Shown here piece after piece: positions 1 to 10,756 of a DNA stretch of 64,000 nucleotides. The position numbers and the translations under genes were made by a program. Below the pieces are notes generated by a model, which saw only the letters and a program-made list of their open reading frames with translations, was not told the origin of the DNA and did not search any database. Position 1 is the stretch's first letter. Every line of letters starts with the position of its first letter. The DNA comes from Psococerastis gibbosa (taxonomy: Eukaryota > Arthropoda > Insecta > Psocodea > Psocidae): positions 3,658,001 through 3,722,000 of the forward strand of contig OZ020492.1 in the NCBI GenBank assembly GCA_963971405.1, given 5' to 3'.

Positions 1-157
1 TAATGCGATAACCTCAATTTACACTACTAAAACTACGTACGTACGGAAATATAAACAAACTATACGTCTACACTCTACGACAGCTACGACTCGAGGCGCA
101 AAAACAAATAATTTGAAACCTATTGTTATTGGTGATAAGAATGTTAAACAAAATAAC

Positions 158-198
158 CGGTCCGAGTTTACTCGAACATGCTTTCAAAATTTGAGATA
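158..198 (+). repeat. T1-family terminal fragment
   Basis: The sequence ACCGGTCCGAGTTTACTCGA followed by ACATGCTTTC is the conserved outer end of the T1 repeat family (full copies near 6.6, 7.9 and 8.7 kb). Only the terminus is present here, and the interior does not follow. The 158 bp before it hold nothing recognisable. Confidence 0.7.
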
Positions 199-420
199 AA
201 TAAAATAAATAAATCTTGACTTTTTGTTGTTCGATTACTGAGCTAACCTAGCGGAGTTAGGGCTATAAAGCCCTCTCTTACACTCAACTAGGATGACCCA
301 GGACCGCCTGCTTTACATGCCCTCCGAAGCATGGCCAGAAAATGTAGCCAGTGTGGGACTCGAACCAACAACCTTTCGGGTGAAAGTCGGAGTCTGTACC
401 ACTACTCTACAGGTCCTGAT
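199..420 (-). mobile_element. SINE-A copy (tRNA-derived)
   Basis: Read on the minus strand, this starts with a tRNA-like head. It has an A-box-like segment (GTAGAGTAGTGGTACAGACT) and a B box (GGTTCGAGTCCC). A conserved body follows, with TCTGGCCATGCTTCGGAGGG and CCCTAACTCCGCTAGGTT, and the tail is AT-rich with TATTTATTT-like repeats. Six near-full copies and one fragment occur in the window, at about 21.6, 25.2, 38.0, 54.5, 54.6 and 54.85 kb. The boxes point to RNA polymerase III transcription. The parent tRNA cannot be assigned with confidence because the anticodon arm is degenerate. Confidence 0.85.
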
Positions 421-454
421 GTATCAATTACTAGATAGACAACATGAGTAATAT

Positions 455-530
455 TATAAGTAGTAGTAGTAGTAGTATGGTTGGGCACAGTCCCAGGCCA
501 CGGTGTGGGCCCATAGGACACTAATATTAT
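455..530 (+). repeat. dispersed repeat with GTA microsatellite
   Basis: A (GTA)n run is followed by a stretch containing CAGGCCACGGTGTGGGCCC. The same stretch recurs at about 49030-49090, also after a GTA run. The function and element type are unknown. Confidence 0.5.
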
Positions 531-954
531 AGTAAATAATTTTCCTAAATTTAAAGTTTGGTTACCTCGACATGCCAATCCCAAAACACTGAATTTAGCG
601 ATGGGACGACTTCATAGTGTGTCACATAGTGTATAGTTTTATACTATTAAATAAGCCGGTAATCCTTGCTGCATAAACATGATCGTAGCTTTTTCAGGGC
701 AAAGCATGCTAAATATGTTGTTAATTACGTTAATAAGCAAGTTAATTCAGTAATATTATAAAAGTAACAAAAATACGGTGAGGCAAAAATAACCAGTATG
801 TGGCAACGAAAAATGCAAGAGTTGGAAAAAATGTACGTATAGTATTGCAACAGAGCGGCACAGGAAATATCATGAACGCACAAGTACCTAACGAAGATAT
901 TCACCAAAGGAAAATTTTTGAAGAAAATAGAAGGCTTAGGGACAACTAGGCACG

Positions 955-1676
955 GGAGTGGTGTGGACTGCACAGTGCTATAGTAGGAGAGCTGGCACCA
1001 AATTTGGAGTAGGATCTTGAGGCAAGCTGAAAACTTGTCACATACATCTCCTATTATACCCCAATACGGTAATGCAGATCTGGCTCTTGAGGACGGGGGC
1101 AAAATCAACTTATAAATTTTTTAACTTAGTTTTTTCACCCCCCAAAAAATGTATTTGAGGCAATATTATTTTTTTATATGTTGCTGTGTAATGTTTAATG
1201 AATACAAAAACAAAGATGCCAGACGATTTAGTTTAGTTAGTTTAACATTGCCAGACGCGTCCAAAGCATGAAAAAAAACCTTTGAAGGACCGTTTTTTTT
1301 TTTGTCTTTCGCTTATATCTCGGAAACTAGCGATATTTCTTGTCTATACCAAATTAACGCTGATTAAATTTGCAACAAGTTATATGGATAAAGTTTATCG
1401 ATATCTTGCATAGTTTTCGAGTTATCTGCTCGGGAAAATCAGTAATTTTGGAAAAAATCATTTTTCCTAACATTTTCTGAACTTTTTGACTGGATAACTC
1501 AACGAGGCAACCAAAAAATAAATGCAGGCCATAGGGCTGTAAAACATTAAATTCCCTTCAATAATTTACATATATTACTATACTGCTTGATATACTTTCC
1601 TTTTAAAGTTAAATCAATTCTAATGATGAGACGCCTGAAACGTATTGGCCAAATATACACCATTATGTACGCACAC
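955..1676 (-). repeat. left arm of a 0.7-kb inverted repeat
   Basis: This stretch is the diverged reverse complement of 5826-6530. Matching blocks include the one around TGGCACCAAATTTGGAGTAG, the ATACCCCAATACGGTAATGC block, and the GCAGGCCATAGGGCTGTAAAAC block. ORFs on both strands here have no recognisable domain and are unlikely to be genes. The two arms enclose 4.1 kb of foldback and tandem-repeat DNA, so they may be two insertions of one element or the long termini of one composite element. Confidence 0.7.
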
Positions 1677-1680
1677 ATAA

Positions 1681-2948
1681 TAGGGGTCTTCACAGTGTTC
1701 GTGTTATCGAGTTAAACCTAGTTAAGTGTGTTATAACAAGCTAAGTTAACACACCGATAACCCGATAACCAGCTAACCAGCGTGCTATCCCAAACCCACT
1801 TCCAAAGTTCCCAGTTGGTTAAGTGTGTTATTCACCTTGCGCTGCGACCGCCGCCATCTTTGTTTTTGTCGATTGAATTGAAAAATGCGTTTAAAATTTT
1901 GTAGTATTAAAAATTTATTTGTGTAATCTATTATCACAAGCAATTACCGTAAATACTTAAAATTATAATAACCAAAAAATGTAAACAAATGTGGCACTAG
2001 AATAGAGTTCTGCCACTTTCTTTAAACCCGTGCCAACAATCCCGTGTAAACGATGTGGTAGTAGTCAGACGTTCGTGGCACGGTTTTAAAGAAAGTGGCA
2101 GAAGTGCAGAACTCTATTCTAGTGCCACATTTGTTTATATTTTTTGTTCATTTTGGTTATTATAATTTTAAGTATTTACGGTAATTACTTGCGATAATAG
2201 ATTATACAAATAAATTTAAATACTACAAAATTTTAAACGCATGTTTCAAATTAAACAACAAATAAGGGTCTTCACAGTGTTCGTGTTATCGAGTTATGCC
2301 TAGTTAAGTGTGTTATATCAAGCTAAGTTAACACACCGATAACCCGACAACCAGCTAACCAGCGTGCTAACCTAAACCCACTTCCAAGTTGGTTAACGTG
2401 TTATTCACCTTGCTATAGCTCAGATTTGACCGCCGCCATATTTGTTTTTGTCGATTGATTTGAAACACGCGTTTAAAATGTTGTAGTATTTAAATTTATT
2501 TTTAAAATCTATTATCACAAGCAATTACCGTAAATACTTAAAATTATAATAACCAAAATGAACAAAAAATATAAACAAATGTGGCACTAGAATAGAGTTC
2601 TGCCACTTTCTTTAAACCCGTGCCACGAACGTCTGACTACTACCACGTTGTTTACTCTGTCGATATAGCATGATAACTCACTCCCGAGGTCCATTCACGA
2701 TTGTGTGTTAACTTGAATAGCACATCTAACTCGATAACAAGAACACTGTGAAGACCCCTATTACAAAGATGGTGGCGGTCAAACCTGAGTTATCGATCGC
2801 AGCGCAAGTTAAATAGCACACTTATCCAACTTGGAAGTGCGTTTAAGATAGCACGCTGGTTAGCTTGGTTATCGGTGTGTTAACTTAACTTGATATAACA
2901 CACTTAACTAGGTATAACTCGATAGCACGAGCACTGTGAAGACCCCTA
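1681..2948. mobile_element. foldback MITE, outer copy
   Basis: The termini are long inverted repeats, from TAGGGGTCTTCACAGTGTTC at the left to a matching ...GTGAAGACCCCTA at the right. The arms continue inward through the GTGGCACTAGAATAGAGTTC block and its complement around a centre near 2050. No coding capacity is visible, so it is non-autonomous. The right arm is split by a second copy of the same family. Confidence 0.8.
2264..2760. mobile_element. foldback MITE, inner copy nested in the outer copy
   Basis: It begins AAGGGTCTTCACAGTGTTCG and ends with the complement ...CACTGTGAAGACCCCTA. It interrupts the outer element inside the sequence that reads AAC(A)nAAAGATGG in the intact arm. The flanking trinucleotides look like TAA and TTA. 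Its right half is shorter and more diverged than its left half. Confidence 0.7.
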
Positions 2949-4014
2949 GTGCCATTTCAGTCAATATCTTTGCTCTCATGGGGTGGGAAGGGTCTCTTCG
3001 TCTTTGATTTTGGCGTCTTTTTCTCCAGCAGTGTCTTTTCCATGGGACCCCTGGTCAGGGATGGATCCAGACCATTGATAAATTTACTTCCAATGTGAGG
3101 GGAGGGCAGCAACCCCCTGTCACGCCCCCCCCCCCGTCCATGCCCCTTGTTCAGTAGGAAAACGGCCATTGGATCCTCTTCTCTTCATCTGAGTCCACGA
3201 GAGAAACCCTATTTTGGCAGAACCCTAGTTTCTGCCAGTTGGCCTATTTTACATAGGGGGGAGTTGCTATTAAGTACGTTAGAGGCTCTGGCACAGTATT
3301 TTTTTTACACCGGGAGAAAATCATTTTTAGGACATTGTCCGGTGCAGCTCCTATTTCATTTTGGACGGGGACCAGGCTGTTCTGGTCTACCTTCCAGCTA
3401 TACGTCTGAAGAGGCAGGTTATTATTTCCCAGTCACAGCTGAACTTTTAAAAAAGTTGTTTTGCTGCTAATTTAATCAACAGTACATATGTGTTACGCCC
3501 CAGGCCTAACACAAGAGCATACGCTCTTCTTGGCCTAGGCTCAGGGCTGAGGACAGACGACAAACCTCTGTTGTGTAAATGTTATATCGGTCGTCACGTA
3601 TGTCCTTAGCCATAATGTATAAATCACGAACCCTGGGTTCGAAGAAGTATATAGTCTATAGAGACTATAGTTAGAGACTATGGTGGATAGAGTCTAGTGA
3701 GAGTTTGGTGAGTCTAGAGAGAGTCTTGAGAGTGAACCAGAATGAGAACTGATTCACCATGTGAGTTGATACACGGTGCAAGTAGGAGTAAGCTCCTATG
3801 GATGTATGAGTAAATACGTTATAATGTAGCCCTTATGTAACTAAATTGCCCCCCCCCCCCAATTCATTATGTTGTCTCTTGTCGCTTAAGTTGTCCCTAA
3901 GTTATAATGCGGTATTACTGTTAAGTGTATTAATATAATATAAGGTATTTGGTACCATCCTATAAGCTTATATATAATTCCCCTCTCATAAGTCCACTCT
4001 GAATACTCTAATCC
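2949..4014. other. non-coding stretch, nothing recognised
   Basis: A 107-codon open frame (3147-3470, +) shows no domain, signal peptide or splice context and is probably chance. G/C homopolymer runs occur near 3127 and 3849. The block GTCTATAGAGACTATAG and related AG-rich repeats lie near 3650-3740. Confidence 0.5.
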
Positions 4015-4505
4015 AACCCAAAACACTCCGTGTAAAAAATACCAAGTTCCTTTGGCCCATCAAAGTTGTGATATCCAGATGGGCCAAGTTCTTGTAATTT
4101 TTCTCTTTGAATATTTTCTCTAAAAGATTAATTTAATTTTTTTTTTCAGAACTTGGGTGCTTCCCTTGCAAAACTCTTCGTAGTTTCCTATCGTTTATTA
4201 GAGGTATACCTACGTAACGACACTGTGGCCGCAGTTGCAAATTTGTCATTTAGCCATATCTTATGCGTCATCATTGGCCAATTACAGTAAGTGTCAGTGT
4301 ACATAAGCATGAAGAAGCACCAAGTTCTGAAAAAAATTTAAATTAATCTTTTAGAGAAAATATTCAAAGAGAAAAATTACAAGAACTTGGCCCATCCTGA
4401 TATCACAACATACATAGGCAGAAAAAAGGAACATGGCCCATCTGGATATCACAACTTTGATGGGCCAAAGGAACTTGGTATTTTTTACACGGAGTGTTTT
4501 GGGTT
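4015..4505. mobile_element. foldback MITE
   Basis: The terminal inverted repeats start AACCCAAAACACTCCGTGTA and end with the exact complement. The arms run about 150 bp with small indels, including AACTTGGCCCATC blocks on both sides. A degenerate relative lies at about 50231-50350. There are no internal genes. The 69-71 codon frames just to the right (4516-4756) are not supported. Confidence 0.8.
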
Positions 4506-4862
4506 AGATATCATATCATTTTGTACAAATAACAAGTAACTTGACAAGTATGCATGGACTGTTAAAAAAATTGAAAGACAGAGGAAGAATTTGCCATCTA
4601 TTCACCAAACATGGCTGTACTATGTATGGTGAAAAATGCTGGAACCGGAACAGCCATGATGGAAGATCGAGAATAAATTTGAAAAGTGAAGATTCGAGAA
4701 TTTTCGGGAAGAGTCTAGCTAGCACCAGAGTAACTAGAAGACTGACAAGTTATTGATAGCCCATATGAAAGAAAGAACAATATACAGCATGCGAATTGCG
4801 AACCACTATATATAGATATACCTACCTACCTACGTAGGAATTAAGCACATCTAGAAGCTAGC

Positions 4863-5440
4863 TTTCGTTAAGTGACTACGTTAAGTTACGAAATCTATTT
4901 TCTGAATAAAGTGGAAAAAATGGGAAATGGCAAGAATGAACCCAATCCCAAATTACAGTAGTCCTGACCATGTGGATGGGATGAGCGTGCCATAGGTATG
5001 CTCGGCCGTAATCTAAGTACGTAAAATTCATTACGTGATTGCTAAGTTATCATAAAACTTTTTCGGGTTTTTTGATTTATTCTGGGGGTTTGATGGTAAG
5101 AAGAAACTAATTCCTGAGTTTCACATCTCCAGCACATCTGGAAGTGGGCTATTTCGTTAAGTGACTACGTTAAGTTATGTAATCAATTTTCAGAATAAAG
5201 TGGAAAAAATGGGAAATGGCAAGAATGAACCCAATCCCAAATTTCAGTTGTCCTGCACATGTGGATGGGATGAGCGTGCCATATGTATGCTCGGCCGTAA
5301 GCTAAGTACGTAAAATTCATTACGTGATTGCCAAGTTATCATAAAACTTTTTCGGGTTTTTTGATTTATTCTGGGGGTTTGATGGTAAGAAGAGACTAAT
5401 TCCTGAGTTTCATATCTCCGGCACATCTGGAAGTGGTCTA
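4863..5440. repeat. tandem duplication, 289 bp x 2
   Basis: The sequence beginning TTTCGTTAAGTGACTACGTT at 4863 restarts at 5152. It continues with few differences through AAGTGGAAAAAATGGGAAAT and CTTTTTCGGGTTTTTTGATT. The open frame seen on the minus strand in the second copy is also present as sequence in the first, with no coding features. Confidence 0.85.
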
Positions 5441-5825
5441 TAATTTGTGTCAGTCAGTGAGTCCACGCGAAAAGCGTGGTTTTGGGGTATATGGATTTCA
5501 GCAACCAATCTATGCTAAAGTGCTGAATTTTTAAATTGGGATTCTGTGCTGTATTTAAAGCCTGAATGCAAAATTAGAGGTCAATCGGACAACTGGGTGA
5601 GCTACAGTGATGGTTGGAAAGTGGCTAAAATGCCGTAAACTCGCCGTGGAGATATACTTGCTAGGCAGCTCATCGGGGGTGTATATGGAACTTGGTCGCG
5701 CGCTGCCGCGCGCGTTGATCTATAGAAGGTCCCAATTAGTGGTATTCGGAGTGTGACAATATGTTTTTTCTGTTTGACTGATGACTGTTGTTAAGAGCTA
5801 TTTAAATGTCCGTCCAATACTCATT
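5441..5825. other. non-coding stretch, nothing recognised
   Basis: No gene, tRNA or clear repeat is visible. A short GC-rich palindromic run (GCGCGCTGCCGCGCGCG) lies near 5697-5713. Confidence 0.4.
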
Positions 5826-6530
5826 AAGGTGTACGTACATAATGGTGTATATTTTGACCAATACGTTTGACGCGTCTCATCATTAGAATTGATTTAATTT
5901 TGAAAGGAAAGTACATCAAGCAGTATAGTAATATATGTAAATTATTGAAGAGAATTTAATGTTCTACAGTCCTATGGCCTGCATTTATTTTTTGGTTGCA
6001 TCGTTGAAGAGTTATACAGTCAAAAAGTTAAAAAAATGTTAGGAAAAAATGTATTTTTTCAAAATTACTGATTTTCCCGAGCAGATATCTCGAAAACTAT
6101 GTAAGATATCGAAAAACATTATTCGACATAACATAACAAATGTAATTACCGCTAATTTGGTATTGATCAGAAATATCGCTAGGGCGCGTAGTTTCCGAGA
6201 TATAAGCGAAAAACAAAAAAACGGTCCTTCTAAGTTTTTTTTTCATGCTTTGGACGCGTCTGGCAATGTTATAGCCCCCACAAAATCGTCTGGCATCTTT
6301 GTTTTTGTATTCATTAAACATTACACTGCAACATATAAAAAATTCATATTGCCTCAAATAGGGGTGAAAAAACTAAGTTAAAAAATTTATAAGCTGATTT
6401 TGCCCCCGTGCTCACGAGCCAGATCTGCATTATCGTATTGGGGTATAATAGGAGATGTATGTGGCAAGTTTTCAGCTTGCCTCAACCTACTCCAAATTTG
6501 GAGCCAGCTCTCGGGCTATAGTGCTGATAG
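5826..6530 (+). repeat. right arm of the 0.7-kb inverted repeat
   Basis: This is the reverse complement of 955-1676. A 110-codon open frame (6049-6381) and its shadow on the other strand lie inside. The matching place in the left arm does not preserve the frame, so neither is called as a gene. A T1 element follows directly. Confidence 0.7.
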
Positions 6531-6613
6531 GTATAGGTCGTACCTCACCCAGGAGGTGCCCCTAAGGGTTCGTGCACACTGACCGTCACTGACAAAGGCA
6601 CGCACGAGTAAAA

Positions 6614-7421
6614 GAACCGGTCCGAGTTTACTCGAACATGCTTTCCAATTTATAAATTAGTAGATATTGACATGCGTACTTTCATAGTAAATAATTTCCC
6701 TATGGTTAAATATCAGATCTCTCGAGGGGGGGGGGGGGGGTTCATCTCAATATATATTAAAAACCCCTTAAAACTAAATTGCATATTCTGGAACGAACAG
6801 TAGTAACAATATCACATGTCACGTAATGTATTGGAGCGTGAATTTTCCATAATTTCTCAAAAAATATTTTTTTGCACAGAAGCAAATATTTTTTTGGGAA
6901 CGCAACCCTTTTTTGTTATCCTATTCAACAACTAAAACATACCTCAAGGTAGAAATCATCAATAGAAAGGTTCCGCAGAAAAATTATTTTTTATGAAAAT
7001 TCAGTTATTTTTATTTTTTTTTACCCCCAGAAGCAAACTATCAAGGGGCAAGCGACCCCCCGCATTTTGTTAACATTAGTAACGACTACAATATATGTGA
7101 ATTTAAAAGAAATCGTTGGCGCCGTTTTTTATAAAGAATTTTTGAGAATAAAACCCCCCCAAATTGAGTTAGTCCAAAATAAAAAAAGTGGTCCCGAGGT
7201 ATGATTTTTGTGAACCTACATGCAAAATTTCATCAAAATCGACCGAGTAGTTTGCCTGGAAATCGATGAACAGACAGAGCGACAGACAGACAGACATTTC
7301 GAAAAAAAAACACTTTTTGGGGTTCCTGGGACCTTAAAACGTGTAAATCCGTTGAAATCTCGGAATCGAAAATTTCGACCAACACAAAGCTTTCCTTATA
7401 CTACGTATAAATTGGAAAGCA
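6614..7421 (+). mobile_element. T1 repeat, full copy 1
   Basis: The outer end carries ACCGGTCCGAGTTTACTCGA, in which CGAGT-TT-ACTCG can form a hairpin. Next comes the subterminal repeat TGCTTTCCAATTTAT (6639), with its complement ATAAATTGGAAAGC at the far end (7421). Inside are a G-tract (about 6726), a conserved core (CCCCCAGAAGCAAACTATCAA and AATTGAGTTAGTCC) and a GACAGACAGA microsatellite. No transposase or helicase frame is present. Translated fragments of the core are shared by all copies but drift, so the element is taken as non-coding and non-autonomous. Confidence 0.8.
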
Positions 7422-7539
7422 AAAAAAATGTAGCACTCACGGGAAAAGTAGCCTACAAAGAAAAGTATAGTAACTAAGAATGTAGAAAATTGATGCGATC
7501 GGGCAGGTGAATGAAAGCAGACTGGAACAATATGGCTTG

Positions 7540-7860
7540 ATGCAGGATGAGTTTTGTCCAAGTGCAAGGAAATCGCTGTGATTGTCGAAATTTACGATTT
7601 CAACGGGTTTACACGCTTCGAGGAACCAAAGAGTGGTTCGTCTGCTAATGTCGATTACTGGGCATGCAGGTTAACTCAAATTCTATCTGGGGGCAATTTG
7701 TCTCTATTTAGGGGACAACTCGATTTTGGGAGATTTTCTCACCCAAAATTCCTAAAAAAAAATATCTCAACAATAACGGCTCCTACATTTTTTTTTAGAT
7801 GCATATATTATATGTGTATATATTGTAGTCGTTAGCGTTGTAAACAAAACCCAATAATTC
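7540..7860 (-). mobile_element. T1 repeat, degenerate half copy
   Basis: On the minus strand this matches the microsatellite-side half of T1 (complements of AACGTGTAAATCCGTTGAAA and of the core near AACGGCTCC). The GACA run itself is mostly lost. It sits between two better-preserved copies in the opposite orientation. The 93-codon frame over it is a by-product. Confidence 0.65.
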
Positions 7861-7891
7861 GCGTGATAGTTTGGTTCTGAGGACGAAGAAA

Positions 7892-8664
7892 AAGAACCGG
7901 TCCGAGTTTACTCGAACATGTTTTCCAATTTAACAAAATTAGTAGACAGGGAAAATGAATAATTTCATGGTAAATAATTTACCTATGGTTAAATTTCCGA
8001 TGTTTCGGGGGGGGGGGGGGGGGGGAAGGGCACGCAATGCATTTGAGCGTAAATTTTTTATGATTTTTCAAAATAATATTTTTTTGAACAAAACCAAGTA
8101 GTTTTTTGGGAAAGCAACCTGTCCGGTTTCGTTACTCAATTTAACACATAAATTATCCCTGAAGGTAGAAATCATCGATAGAAAGGTTTCGCAGAAAAAT
8201 TATTTTTTAATCATTTTTCATAAAAATTGAGTTATTTTTATTTTTTTTACCCCCAGAAGCAAACTATCAAGGGGCAAGCGACCCCCCGCATTTTGTTAAC
8301 ATTAATGGCGAATACAATATATGTGAATTAAAAAGAAATCGTTGGAGCCGTTTTTGGGAAATAATTTTTTTTAGACGTTTTTTCGGAGTTTTTGAGAATA
8401 AAACCCCCCCAAATTGAGTTAGCCCAAAATAAAAATAAAATGGTCCAGAGGTATGATTTTTGTGAACCTACATGCAAAATTTCATCAAAATCGACCGACT
8501 GGTTTGCCCGGAAAGCGATGGACAGACAGACAGAGCTACAGACAGGCATTTCGTAAAAACCACTTTTTTGGGTTCCTGGGACCTCAAAACGCGTAAATCC
8601 GTTGAAATCTCGGAATCGAAAATCATCACAAAGCTTTCCTTATACTACGTATAAATTGGAAAGC
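7892..8664 (+). mobile_element. T1 repeat, full copy 2
   Basis: It has the same layout as the copy at 6.6 kb: outer AAGAACCGGTCCGAGTTTAC, a one-base variant of the subterminal repeat (TGTTTTCCAATTTA), an 18-bp class G-tract near 8008, the core, GACAGACAGACAGAG, and the closing ATAAATTGGAAAGCA. Seven bases separate it from the next copy, so the two form a near-tandem pair. Confidence 0.8.
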
Positions 8665-8671
8665 AATAATA

Positions 8672-9520
8672 AAGAACCGGTCCGAGTTTACTCGAACATG
8701 CTTTCCAATTTATCAAAATTAGTAGATAGAGAAATGAATAATTTCATGGTAAATAATTTTCCGATATCTCGGGGGGGGGGGGGGGGGGAGGATTGTCCAC
8801 CTGACGTCACTGGAGGTGAGGTAAATTCTAGATAGGTCAGACCAACAGAATACCACACAGCAATACTGGCAGGGCACGCAATGCATTTGAGCGTGAATTT
8901 TCTATCATTTTTTCAAAAAAAAATTGTTTTGTACAAAACCAAATACTATTCTGGGAAAGCAACCTGTCTAGTTTCGTTACTCAATTTAACACCTAAAACA
9001 TACCTGAAAGTAGAAATCATCGATAGAAAGGTTTCACAGAAAAACTATTTTCTAGTCATTTTTCATGAAAATTTAGTTATTTTTATTTTTTTACCCCCAG
9101 ACGCAACCTATCAAGGGGCAAGCGACCCCTCGCATTTCGTTAATATTAATAACGAATACAATATATGTGAATTTAAAAGAAATCGTTGGAGCCGTTTTTG
9201 AGAAAAAAATTTTTTAGAAGTTTTTCTTTGGAGTTTTTTGAGAATGAAACCCCCCCAAATTGAGATAACCCCAAATAAAAAAAAATTGTTCCGAGGTATG
9301 ATTTTTGTGAACCTACATGCCAAATTTCATCAAAATCTACCGAGTAGTTTGCCCGGAAATCGACGCACTGACAGACAGACAGGCAGAACGACAGACATTT
9401 CGTAAAAAACACTTTTTTGGGTTCCTGGGACCTCAAAACGTGTAAATCCGTTGAAATCTCGGAATCGAAAATTTCGACCGTCACAAAGCTTTCGTTATAC
9501 TACGTATAAATTGGAAAGCA
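8672..9520 (+). mobile_element. T1 repeat, full copy 3
   Basis: This copy is complete, with the G-tract at about 8771 followed by TGACGTCACTGGAGGTGAGG. That block is absent from copies 1 and 2 but present in the copies at 35.4 and 36.6 kb, so at least two subfamilies exist. It ends ATAAATTGGAAAGCA at 9520. A small diverged T1 fragment may follow near 9560-9640. Confidence 0.8.
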
Positions 9521-9834
9521 AAAACTACTTCCATGAAAAATGTAAAAACAAAAAAAAAACAAAAAAGGTTTCCTGCGGAACCCTTCTACCGATGCTTCTT
9601 AACTTCTGGTGTGGTTGGTTCTAGGTGTTAAAATATTTAAATAAATAATATTTTTTCCGAAATGGATACCATCTAGCATTGTTATGTTTAATATTGGTCA
9701 GTCCCATTGATTATTCCAGTGCTTTAGGATGGGGAAAAACTAGGTTTTGGAAAATTAACCCCAGGACAGTCATTTTCCATGAAATAGGTAATACTAAATA
9801 AATAATTTCGTGAAGGACTCTTTATTAAGGTCTA

Positions 9835-10060
9835 CGTGGCCTATTATCCCATATCCAATGCCAACGACCCTACGGTTTTCGGAAATGATTTGTATTGTTT
9901 CCGTATGAATTTTTGGCCATTGGCAAACTGGTAAACGTCCTCCATGTCAACCTACACCGGCTAAAGCCAATAATGGACATGCTGAGACAAGCTTGCCATT
10001 GACATAATAAAACAGGCGAAAGCATGACTTAACCAAGAACAAATACGAGTCTATTTACCA
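9835..10060 (-). repeat. repeat D copy
   Basis: It contains CATTGGCAAACTGGT and the blocks TGTCAACCTACACCGGCT and AGACAAGCTTGCCATTGAC. It is shared with 11355-11482, 39735-39915 and, inverted, 33405-33590. In the 33-kb copy it follows a tRNA-like head, so D may be part of a SINE body. Confidence 0.6.
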
Positions 10061-10365
10061 TGAAACTACAGTAGGTACTCATAATTAGCTAATACGTGAC
10101 CGTACGTATTCTAATTGACAAAAATAGGAAGCCTTGCAAAGGCTTATTATAATTTAATATTATTATAATATAATATAATTATTATAATGTATAATTTAAT
10201 ATTATTATAAGGCTTATAAAATTTAATTTGAACCAACTTGTGTGTCCGCAATAGTTCTTTAGTTTTCTGAATTGTACGGTGATTGTGAGTACGTGTTTAG
10301 AGCCCATTAAACTAATATTTTTCGAAATCATGCCAAATAATATTAATTTGTTTTTTAAGTTAGTC

Positions 10366-10756
10366 ATTTTTCATGAAAATTGAGTTTTTTGCCTCCAGAA
10401 TCAAACTATCAAGGGACAAGCGACCTGTTGGGTTTCGTTCATATTAATTACGACCACAATATATGTGAATTTAAAAAAAATAATTTGAGCTGTTTTTGAG
10501 AAAAAAAAAATTAACAGCTTTAAATATAATCCCGAGGTAAGATTTTTGTGAACCTACGTGCCAAACATTCAAATCGTAGTACCGTAGTTTGCCCACAAAT
10601 CGACGAACAGACAGACCAACAGGCATTTCGGAAAAACCTTTTTTGGGTTCCTTTGACCTCAAAACGTGTAAATCCACTGGAATCCCGATATTTAACATTT
10701 CGATCATTACAAAGCTTTCCTAACACTAAGCATACATCATACATAAATAAGAAAGC
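10366..10756 (+). mobile_element. T1 repeat, 5'-truncated copy
   Basis: Only the half with the core and the microsatellite side remains: CAAACTATCAAGGGACAAGC, the GACAGACAGACC run, and a degenerate end near AAATAAGAAAGCA. Frames on both strands are remnants of the shared core, not genes. Confidence 0.7.
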
